NCBI GenBank assembly: GCA_035582835.1
Contig: JAYKAV010002541.1
Location: forward strand, 435,317 to 499,316
DNA: 64,000 nucleotides
DNA from: Phoebastria nigripes
Taxonomy: Eukaryota > Chordata > Aves > Procellariiformes > Diomedeidae
Reading direction: 5' to 3'
The translations under genes and the position numbers were made by a program. Under the pieces are notes generated by a model. The model was not told the DNA's origin. It did no database searches and saw only the letters and a program-made list of their open reading frames with translations. This document shows, in pieces, positions 1-64,000 of this stretch; within the stretch, counting starts at the first letter, position 1; the number at the start of each line of letters is the position of its first letter.

Positions 1-371
1 CTGAAGAGCTTATAGCCATCCATTGCAGCACTCCAGTCGTGAGAGTCGTCCCACCATGTTTCTGTGATGGCGACTAAGTCATAGCTATCCCGCTGCACAA
101 TGGCTTCCAGCTCCTCCTGTTTGCTGCGCATGCTGCGTGCATTGGTGTAGATGCACTTGAGCTGGGCTATTGATTTTGCCCCCAACATTGGCTTGCCACC
201 CCTAGGCTCGTCTCTCGTGAGCCTGGTTTTATCCCCTTCCCCCTNCGAACCTAGTTTAAAGNCCTCTCGATGAGCCCCGCCAACTCATGAGCAAGAATCC
301 GTTTCCCCCTGTGAGACAGCTGACCTCCATCTGTGGCCAGCAGGCCCGGTGCCGTTTAAAGTCCTGCAGGG
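1..371 (-). mobile_element. CR1 LINE fragment, 5' part of ORF2 (endonuclease start)
   Basis: Read on the minus strand, this encodes the start of the CR1 ORF2 apurinic-like endonuclease. Recognisable stretches are LKCIYTNARSMRSKQEELEA, then DLVAITETWWDDSHDW, ending at the left window edge in DGYKLF. It reads open apart from two Ns (245 and 262), so this is a fairly young copy. It continues beyond the left edge. The flank from about 372 rightwards is not CR1. Family assignment is from recognition of avian CR1 ORF2; subfamily unknown. Confidence 0.85.
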
Positions 372-663
372 TCAGAAAAAAAGGTATACTTTATTTCTAT
401 GGTGTTCATTTCTTTGCTAACCTCTGTTTGGATTCTGGTCCATAGACTGCTTTCTTTGTAGCAATGCCAGCTCAAATGCAGAGCCTCCATTTCCCCTCCA
501 TCCTCTCTGCACCATCTTGCCCAGGCTTTTCATTTTCAGGGACCCATTTGGGTGGCCACGGGCTGAGCTGGATGAAGTAACAAATCTGATAGAGAAACAA
601 CTTCTCAGCCCCCCAGCTACATCAGGACTCTGATCCTGTTTTCCCAGCAGCCCCATGCATTGC

Positions 664-1221
664 TGTCGTGGTTTAACCCTGGCAGCACCTAAACAGCACG
701 CAGCTGCTCGCTCACCCCCCCACCTCCGGTGGGATGGGGGAGAGAATCGGGAGGGCACGAGTAGGAAAACTCGTGGGTTGAGATAAAAACAGTTTAATAA
801 TTGAAATAAAACAAAGTAGAACAGTAATAATAACAGTAACAACAACAACAATATACAAAGCAGGCGATGCACAGTGCAACTGCTCACCACCCGCCGAACC
901 GATGCGTGCCCGAAACGAGAGCCCATCCCGGGACCCAGAGCCCCCCCACGCACTTAGTTTTTATACTGAGCATGACGTTACATGGTATGGAATACCCCAT
1001 TGGCCAGCTGGGTCAACCACCCNGGCTATGCTCCCCCCGCCAGCTTCCCATGCACCTGGCAGGGCATGCCAGGCCGAAAAGTGCCCAGTGCAAGCACCAC
1101 CCAGCAACACCCAAAACATCAATGGGCCATCAACGCTCCTATTATACCAAACCCAAAACACAGCACACCCTCCCCAGCTACTGGGAAGAAAGTTAACTCT
1201 GTCCCAGCCGGAACCAGTACA
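664..1221 (-). mobile_element. Solo LTR of an avian endogenous retrovirus
   Basis: A 558-bp block bounded by TGTCGTGG at its left and AGTACA at its right, so in either orientation it has TG...CA type ends. The 5-bp sequence ATTGC occurs immediately before (659-663) and immediately after (1222-1226), a perfect target-site duplication. On the minus strand it begins TGTACTGGTTCCGGCTGGGA, like a common avian LTR family. It carries TATAAAAA at 965-958 and ATTAAA at 798-793, in the order expected for U3 then R. No internal retroviral genes and no second LTR are present, so this is the relic of LTR-LTR recombination. The 5-bp duplication fits class III (ERVL-like), but this is inference. Confidence 0.85.
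793..965 (-). promoter_or_regulatory. LTR core promoter and poly(A) signal
   Basis: On the minus strand, a TATA box (TATAAAAA, 965-958) is followed about 160 bp downstream by ATTAAA (798-793). This is the normal layout of an LTR in which transcripts start just after the TATA box and end just past the poly(A) signal. It points antisense to tankyrase. Activity is not shown by the sequence. Confidence 0.5.
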
Positions 1222-1639
1222 ATTGCTGTGCTTGCAGAGTACCCCATTGGAAAGGCACCAGAAACACTTAAATGAGGAAAAAGGAGAGCTTCTGATACCC
1301 ACTGTCTCTACTGCTGTGCCAGAGAGCCCGTGTCCACTGTGTTGCTGGATAATTGTGAATGCTTATTTGAAAAAAATCTGCTGGGCTGTTCACAAATATC
1401 TTGTCAATCTTAGCGTGGGACATGTATTTTCAGAAGTGGTAGTTCAGGTTTTCAGGGTAGGCAGCCAATAACAAGCCGAATTCTGCACATGGTCAAAGTC
1501 AAATGTAGAGCTGCCATGTTTTCTAATGGAGCAAGATTTCACCCCTGACTTCCAGTGCTGCTAGGCCTGCAGCTGCCAAGAAAGAAACAGGAGGTCCTGA
1601 AGAGATCGCCACCTGGAAAGTTACTGAGGCGAGCTCAGT

Positions 1640-1815
1640 GGGACCAAGTGCTGGCACAGGTTGCCCAGGAAGGTTGTGGAGTCTCCATCCTTAGAGATAC
1701 TCAAAAGCCATCTGGACAGAGTCTTGGGCAGGCGGCTCTAGGTAGCCCTGCTTGAGTAGAAGGATTGGATGAGAGGACCTCCAGAGGTCCCCTCAACCTC
1801 AACCATTCTGTGATA
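1640..1815 (+). mobile_element. CR1 LINE 3' end, 5'-truncated
   Basis: Contains the conserved CR1 3' region: GGCACAGGTTGCCCAGGAAG, the run leading to GAGTCTCCATCCTTAGAGA, then CTCCAGAGGTCCCCTCAACC and a terminal CATTCTGTGAT. Only the last part of ORF2 and the 3' UTR remain, the usual product of truncated reverse transcription. The upstream boundary is uncertain by some tens of bases. Confidence 0.85.
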
Positions 1816-4800
1816 TTAATGAATCTTCTCTCCCTAGCCTGTGGCCACGGTAACACATTCATCAGGCCCTCATCCTTTTGTCACATATCTTGGAAGCAGG
1901 GTACCATTGGCTAGTGTAAAATTTTTCACTGTTTATCAGTACTCTGGGGATTTAAATTTGTAACTGTGATTCTATATCATGTGCAACTTGTTCATCCTCT
2001 TTAGTTTTTCAGTTTGGTTGAAAATATTTTCATCCATTTTTTCCCCATTATTTTCTGCTGTTACGTTGGATAATAACGGCTTGGTTTAATCTGTATGACA
2101 TTAATTTCTAGGGAATTGTCCTCACTGTGGAAAACTGACACATGATAGTATGATAATGCAAAACCTGTTTTGTCCAGGTTGACATTTTGGCTCCAGCTAG
2201 TTTCTGTATTAGCTGACATGTAGGGGGAGAGAGAGAGAGGAGAGCAATTCACCTTGTTTCTTAGTGTAGATGCATTGAAAAAGCACTGTTGGTTTATGCC
2301 GTGCATTCAGATAGGTTTTTCAGCTCACAGTATTCCGATGAAATTTCAGCACTTTTGGGAGAGAGTGAAATAGGGTTATTTGTCTGTAAAGTACACTGTA
2401 GGATTGATTCATTATGTTAGAATTTGGGATTTTTTCTTTTGTCTCGAACATGTGTATATGATGGTCATGTTTCACAGACTCATCTAGTAAGTTTAAAATT
2501 TAAAGGTTGCTAGTGAATTAAAGCTAGAAGTGGATTACTGATTATTCCTTGTAACTCTTTAATAACAGAATTGATTTATGCTGCACCTAGATTTTCAGCG
2601 TGACCCAGTGTAACACCACATAATCATGCGGCACCAATAACCACAAAAATAGGAAGATCGCACCCTGAAGATGGGAAGCAGGAAGAACAGGTTGGTGCTA
2701 GAGGAGGGCTCATGGAGACTAGCTGCAACAGGCTGGTTGTGCTTTTCTGGCTTCAGCTTTTATCATTAAGCTGGAAAGCACAAATGAAAGGAATACGTTA
2801 GAAGCCCATAAAGATTTCAGCCTGTCACTGTTGGTGCACGCCTGTCTTTCATTCTCCCAAATACAGTGTTCTTTCATATGTCTGTATATGTCTCCAGCTC
2901 AATACTCCATTTTTCTTTCAGTTACTTTCATCTGCTCCAGTTGGATTCAAAGTGGCTGCGGATCAGTTGTCTCAGTGCAAGGCAAGGTCTCCTGTCTTCC
3001 ACTGAGATCTCAATTGAGCTTCCAGCTACTGATCTGCTTAACCGCTGGGTGCAAGTGGCCACTGATGTATGATAGTTAATAAGCATTTGCTGCTAATCAG
3101 CTACTGCAAAATGCAGCTAGGGCCAGGTACAACAGTGGCTGCATAGCGTGTAGAGCCGTGGTCACTGTAGTTCACAGCAGCTGATCAGAGTTCTTGGAGA
3201 TAACTGGTTTTCTCCTGAGATGGGACAGAGATAGGGCTAGTTAGCTGCCTGGTGGTAGCTGTGTTTTGAAACAGTGATTATCTGTGGTTACCAGTGGTGA
3301 CCTTCTAGTTCCAGCATAAATGGAGCAGCAGTGGTGTGATCTGGAACTTGGGAGCAAGTAGAGAACTTCATGGTTTAAAGGATGCTGAGTGAGCTGTAAG
3401 CAATGAACTTGATCAGGTGCAGTGAACACCAGACACTGAGCAGTTTCTGCTTACCTACCAGCTTTTATCTGACAAGATAGGAACAGGGACACTGCTTTGG
3501 TATAGCCCTCTGCTCCCCATTTCACACCCTTTATGTCCTTGTCTTCAGAAATTCCCAGGCCGACTGTCTCTGGGCTACCCAGCATGTGGAGGTGAGCAAG
3601 TCCAGTGCTCTCCTCTTGGGCTGCCACGCCAAGAAGTGTCAGCCTTTCTGGGCTGTCACTCTGGGCTCTCTTGTACAGAGGAAGGGAGTCACACCTGGCA
3701 AGCTCTCACCTACGTAGTGTGGCAGGATGTGTCTGGTGGTGTGGCCGTGTGTTGTTTGGGCTTGCCATGAAACACAGAAAAGACAGGTTGAACTGAGATA
3801 TGGTGGAAGGGACAGATAGCAAATAGACGAAAATTGTTTGCAGCCTTGTATTTCAGTTTTGGTCTTCTGTGGCAAGGTCTAACAACATTAACTTTCACAC
3901 CTCTGGCAGACAAGCTTTGTGCTATCCAAAATATTGCTGCCAAAAATCCTTTGTATTGACACTGTGATTGGAAGGATGTTTTTCTCTCAAAGCTAGCAAC
4001 TGCTAAGAGATTTGGAAGAGTAATTCAGGCTGTTACCTGCGCTTTGTTCTGCAGATGCCCTTTTGCAAAACTATAAATCCTAACCTGCCCAAAGGAGCTC
4101 TTTAAGTGATGTTATTAGCTTGGTTCAAGTCAAACAGTTTGACATTCTTTGAACAGAAGTATTATGTGTGGTTGATGGTCTGTATTCCTGTACTTCAGCT
4201 CAGAACTTAAAATTCATTTCTGCCACAAGCACGCATGGTTTGTTTTCAAATGCTTTGCAAATGAATATTTTATTAGGTAGCTGTGGCCAAATGCTGCAGG
4301 ATGGCCTTTGATATGCTTCGTAGCCAAGCAGCTTTAGCTGTGTTGGCAGAGCCCTCTGGTGGGAATGCAGCCTGCGCCAGCAGAAGCCGGTCCTGCGGGC
4401 AGTGCCACCCACTTCTCCCAAATGCCATCAGCCAGCCCTCTCTGGGCTCAGTGGCATCCCACCAGCTGTTTGCTCGAGTGGTCAAGGGGTTCCCCTTCAT
4501 CCCATTCCTAGCCAGGAGAGCAGAGCCCTGTGGAGCGCACTTGGCCTTTTTTAGCAAACCTGATGGTGTGCTGTAAGCATCTGTATAATTTTAGGTGTTG
4601 TTTGCAAAATGTGACAGCTCTTTGAGAGTAATAAAGTTAGCCAATTACAAGATAATATTTTCCTAATCCATATCGCAGTGTGGGAGAGCTGTGACGAATT
4701 TCAAGAATTGCTTGTATGAATTTAACGGTATCTGTAAATACCTTTTTTTAAAAGTACCACTTAGTAAAAGTAACTGATTTACTTAGGCGTACAGTGGGAC

Positions 4801-7069
4801 ATTTCTAAATCAAGAGCCACAGCCTTCCATTTCTGTTGGTCAGTAATGCTTTTGCATGCTGCAAACCAAGGTATTTGAGGAAAGGGCTTTTGTGTTTTAA
4901 AGTACCAACTTACTGAGCATGAAGGAGAAATGTTATTACACTTGTCTAACCTAATCGAATTCAAAAGCCTGGTTAGGACTGCTAACCACTGCCAAACCAG
5001 AATGTGCAAACAGGTCTTTTAATCTGATTAGGTCCCTAAAGTGTTGATATAATACGGACCAATAACTCTCCTGCGGGAAATCCAGCTGTTTGATATTGTT
5101 GCACAAATAATGCGGTAGTAATAAAGTGTCTTTTTTTCCTCATAACATGCTGGCCAGACCTTTTCCTTCACCATTGATTTGAAACACTCACAACTGTGCC
5201 CAGTGTTTTATCTTCATTAAAGTAAAAAAAGAGGAACATGCACCATGGCTTGAAAAGGCAATTGCCTGTGGTGGGCAGGAACCCCCTCTGATGAAGTTGG
5301 AGAGTGGTGGCAAGACAAAGGCAATCATATTTTTGTGTCATTTTACTTGTTTCATGATCAAGTTTTCGTTAAGACAGACATATAAATTCTTCCAAAAGCT
5401 AAATTAACCTTCATGGCCTATATTTGAAATGCCAATTTCAGTTCTTCGCCTTTGCGTTGAACTCATCTGCTCCATCGCTGGGGTTCAGCAACACAGAACC
5501 GCTCAGTTGCCATCATGCAAGAGGCAGTTGCATGGTGGAACTCCTTGCTGCAGGTTGTTGTGAATTCCCAAAGCTGAATATATTTCAGAAAGCAATTAAA
5601 CACACTTGTGAAAGGAAAATTCACCAGTATGATGAGATGCAGATACTGCCTTTGTCTGAGAATTCCTCAGCTGCAAGCCAGGGGGATGGGGTGGGAGGTG
5701 CATGGCTGTGTGTACTCGCCCTCTTCCTCCTTACCCTTGGGTGAAGGCAGGATGCTGAACTAAACAGGGCTGCTTAAGGCCCTGGAGAGGGCTTGTTTTG
5801 TTGTGGTTCTTGTCCCCCTCTGCTGAAAAGCGGAGGAGCCGTGATGGGGGGAGTACCAAGCTGTTTCCGATGGAAGAGGACTCTAACCCTCCTCCCGCAG
5901 CCTAGAGAAGTTCTTTGTCGAGGAATATTGTTTCCAGAGGAGCCTTCCAGTTTACCTGCAGTCCGATCTGGCATTTCCCATGGCCCGATGGCTTTCCTCA
6001 CCTGTAATGAGAGTTTCACTGGAGGCTTATTACAAACACACATAGGAGGCAGCACAAAGGTTTTTTCTTTCTTGCAGGACAGCTTCATCTTACTGTTTTT
6101 CTTACAGTGTTGTGATTAGAGGCTTTAATTCTCTGGCAGGTGGTGTATGGTATATTTTTCAAGCCCTGCATCTTTTGGCTCTTAGGATACTCTCTGCTCT
6201 GTGACTTTATGAAGCTGCTTAAAAGCTATTTTTCTAATTTCTGAATTGAAATTCCCTTAAATTTGTATTGCGCAACGTCATCATGATTCAGCTTTGTAGA
6301 ATACCGTCTTACTTCCACAGGTCATCTTGTTCCATGCTCTTTTTAAGATATTCACGTGCAATTTTAATCCTGTGATGCAACAATCCTCCTGAGTTGCCTA
6401 TTGTAACTCAGAATTTCAAATGTAAGTGTTGCTTTAACATTACTCGTGGTTATCTCTAATCTCAGAGTCTCGTAACAAAATCTCTTGGAGAGTTCATGCT
6501 CTTTTGTCTGTGCTTTTTATTTCAAATGAGTATTTTCTTGGAAAGTGACTGATGATACAATATTTGGAATTTTTTTAATAATCACTGCTCTTCTGAAGAA
6601 CTTGGTGAAGTCTAATACTATCGTTCAAATAGGCAGGTGAGAGCTTTGGGGATTGGTAATTTGTACCTTTTAAAAAGCCGCACTGCCTCGCTTTTGTCTC
6701 AGAATTTATTATGCTTCCCAAGTATAATGTGACATACTGAATAGGGCAGGGGGTGGGGACATTGTCTTCAGCTGACATGCTGTTATCAGCGGGACTGTGT
6801 TTCTGGACACAAGATTTTGCAGTCATTGGTCGTCCGAAGAAAGCCTTTCCATCTGAGGATTGGACAAGAAGATGCGTCAATTTGCTGCCCGTCTCCAAGG
6901 TACTGGTGATGCTGCCTCCACAAGCTGGCTAACGTCACAGCTCCATCACCCAGCGGGGTGTGGGCTTTTTTCTCCTCTTCTCTGTTTTAATTCTGTATTT
7001 GCTTCCTACTGCATTTCTTAATCTGTCTTCTGCCAAATGCTAACAGCATGATATTTTGCAATCATTTAG

Positions 7070-61601
<54,532 letters not shown>

Positions 61602-64000
61602 GTAAGTGGCAAGCCTCATCTCTGTATGTTTAAAAGATAACCAACCTAATAAATTTGAGTGACATGTTCATTCTCTAATTGAAGAAGGGAAATAAAAAAA
61701 CCCAACGTCACATCTACAGAAAAACAGATATGTCCAAGAAAACTGCAAAGGAGTTGCCAGATACTTTATGGTGAAGTTGAGAAACCTGCGAAAATCTCTT
61801 TTGTTGTTTGATTCAGATATCCAGTGCCTTTCACTTTCTTATACATACATGATGATCGGCCAGTTTGGCTTGTATTCTGAGATTTACATTGGACCTTGTG
61901 AACTTTGAACATGATGGCTATAACAAGAGTCACCTGCACTTATCCTTCAGCAGTCTTGATATCCAAACAAGCCTTTTGCCACCTGTAGTGCTGCATGTGA
62001 CACTTTGGTTAGATCTAGGAAACCCTCCAGTTTGACTGTAAGCTGAAATAAAAATCTTGTTTACCAGGGCGTAGTCACACTAGAGAATGCAGAAACTGCA
62101 TTTCCTAATAGGTTAGGACTATAGCATTAACTGGGTTTTGCAGGGCTAACAAGTTTCAAATGGAATTGAGAGATGGGGAAAAAAACCTGCAGATTTATCA
62201 ATAATTCACAATATGTGAAAAGAATACAACTAATGTAACAGTTTCTCAAGCTTACATTACTTTTTAGAGCAGAAGTAGCTTTAATGTATTTGTAGACTCT
62301 TTTTATGTACCGTTTCTTAAATTTAACGTGTTACAGTCAAATAGATTATTTGTTCGCATGAGCGAGGTGGACACAGCGGTGGAAGTGAAAGGTACAAGTG
62401 CAAGAGACTGGATTTGATGGTTATTTTTTCCCTGGGCCTCTGCTGCTAATCTTTTATGAGGGGTCAGGAAACAAATGTTTGAAATGTAATGTGTTCCTTA
62501 CAGAAGAAGTTCCAACTGTTTCCATGAAATGTTACAGGAGATTCTCCCCAAAGATAAAATGCCATATAATCTTTTTTCCCTTCTTATATATGAAGCATAA
62601 GCTCTTTTCTTTAATTTGGAACTGCTTTTATTAAGAAGCAAACCAACCTCAAACCAACCTATATTCTACTCACATTTCTTTTTTTCTTTTTATTTTTCAC
62701 ACCTTCCTGTTACCATGCTGGTTTTGTTCTATTTTTGCTTCCTTAACTCCTAACCTGTTTTTAAGATCTTCCCCTGCTAATAAGATTGAATAATGCAGAT
62801 CAGATTCACTATATTCATTCATCATTTTGAAACTGTTCAGCTCCTCTTGTAAGTTTCTTTCTAGTGAAAATAAGCTCATCTTCCTTAAGCTTATTGTTTT
62901 AAGCTGCTTTTTCCAAGCACTACCTTCATGTGCACTTTTTCACCTTGGCTCTAGCCTCCTCCTGATGCTTTTTAATATCAGGGTTTCTTCTGTTTTTTTT
63001 TAATGTTCCGCTGCATGTGATGAATGTCTTCAGTGGCTTTTCCACAGCAATCCCAGTAGGGTTGTTTTCTGCTCAGTTGGACAGATGTTCAGTGTAGCTA
63101 TTAATTCCTTGCTTGAGTTGCTTTCTTTTGAATTAATGATATTCAATTTGTAGTGGATGGAGTTCATACCTGCAAGTCCAGTTGTNCTAACAATACAGCT
63201 TCTTTTGAATCAAGTTGTATGGTTTCCCATTATTTGCTGAGCTTCCCATTCTAGTTTAATGTGTAAATTTGGAAGTAGATTTTATATAATTATCTCCTCC
63301 GGATGAAATCTTTGTTTTTCACAGAATCGCCTCAGTGCACAATTGCTTTATAGCAATAAAAATGTGTACTTTATTTAGCCTTTATCTCCTGTTCTTTAAA
63401 AAAATGTTTATTTGCATCATGTTTTATTACCTTTCTGCTTCCACCAATAATCTCCGTGACCTTGAAATTTAAAACCTTGTCAGGTGATTGTAGATGTATT
63501 CATATATTGCAACCAAATGAATAGTTGTATGTGTCCTCACAATGTTAATTATTTCCAAAAATAGTATAGTTGAGCATGACTTAGCATAGCTGACCCACTG
63601 GTTTGATACACATGCAAGTGCACACATGGATATAGACACACAGTAATAGCACACACCATAATAATGTCAATGTGAAACACACTTAACATTTATTATTAAG
63701 CTTATAGAATATTCATTTCTGGGTTTGTAGTGAAAATAATAAATTGCACATGAATTTGATGGAGGGATACAGGCTCTTTAGGAAGGACAGTCGGGAGACG
63801 AGGAGGGGATGTCACCCTCTATGTCAATGACCAGCTGGAGTGCATGGAGCTCCACCTGGGGATGGATGAGGAGCTGACCTAGAGCTTATAGGTCAGGATT
63901 AAAGGGAAGGCGGGGACAGGTGACATTACGGTGGGGGTCTGCTACAGGCCACCCGACCAGGAAGACCGAGCGGATGAGGCCCTCTATAGACAGATAGGAG
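61602..64000 (+). other. TNKS: Downstream intron (partial)
   Basis: Begins with a GTAAGT donor and runs off the window. No further tankyrase exon (the SAM continuation would read about ITLDVLADMGHEEL) is present. Contains a CR1 ORF2 start (63757-64000) and nothing else recognised. Confidence 0.8.
63757..64000 (+). mobile_element. CR1 LINE fragment, endonuclease part of ORF2
   Basis: Plus strand reads DGYRLFRKDSR, then GGDVTLYVNDQLECMELHLG, and after one in-frame TAG (63879-63881, where a Glu codon is usual) VRIKGKAGTGDITVGVCYRP, PDQEDRADEALYRQIG. The element continues past the right edge. The stop shows it cannot encode an intact ORF2. Confidence 0.88.

Larger units (their letters stand above)
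1..7069 (+). other. TNKS: Upstream tankyrase intron (partial)
   Basis: No exon is visible before 7070, so this is the 3' part of the intron preceding the first exon in the window. It holds a CR1 ORF2 fragment (1-371), a solo LTR (664-1221) and a CR1 3' end (1640-1815). A GA-rich run lies at 2223-2242. Moderately GC-rich stretches near 4280-4560 and 5790-6000 show overlapping short ORFs on both strands that I do not recognise. I see nothing identifiable in the rest. Confidence 0.75.

Noticed and set aside
417..953. 178-codon minus-strand frame with a Leu-rich stretch
   Set aside because: It overlaps the antisense LTR. The Leu run comes from the GTT/CAA-like low-complexity bases at about 835-852, and there is no recognisable domain.
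902..1471. 189-codon plus-strand frame
   Set aside because: It lies on the non-coding strand of the solo LTR and runs into flanking intron. No protein similarity is visible.

Overview
The window is vertebrate nuclear DNA, most likely from a bird. It carries CR1 LINE fragments of clearly different ages with the avian 3' end, an avian-style solo endogenous-retrovirus LTR, and AT-rich introns. Scattered single Ns and a 334-N gap mark it as a draft assembly. I cannot name the species.

The only protein-coding gene I can support is tankyrase 1 (TNKS), on the + strand, entered and left in mid-gene. Seventeen internal exons between 7070 and 61601 join into one open reading frame of 719 full codons with no stop or frameshift. 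The sequence after the ankyrin repeats (exon at 60545-60782) matches TNKS1, not TNKS2. The exons encode ankyrin repeat clusters (ARC) 2 to 5, the linker, and the first third of the SAM domain. The start codon, HPS-rich N-terminus and ARC1 lie to the left. The rest of SAM, the PARP catalytic domain and the poly(A) site lie to the right. Tankyrase 1 is a poly-ADP-ribosyltransferase that uses its ankyrin clusters to grip partners such as axin, TRF1 and NuMA.

Layout: 1-7069 is upstream intron with a CR1 endonuclease fragment, a solo LTR with perfect 5-bp target duplication, and a CR1 3' end. ARC2 is encoded by five exons (7070-32138), split by a 20.4-kb intron. ARC3 exons run from 34201 to 46813, ARC4 from 50677 to about 55990, and ARC5 from about 55930 to 59205. 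The linker and SAM start lie at 60545-61601. The final intron runs off the right edge and ends in another CR1 endonuclease fragment.

Introns hold CR1 copies of several ages, a MIR-like SINE remnant, a 5S-rRNA-derived remnant, a G-quadruplex motif and several low-complexity tracts. The oddest local feature is a 40-T run (37097-37136) that has swallowed the splice acceptor of one ankyrin exon, probably an assembly error. I found no novel multi-gene system. The observations below are local curiosities in an otherwise conserved housekeeping gene.
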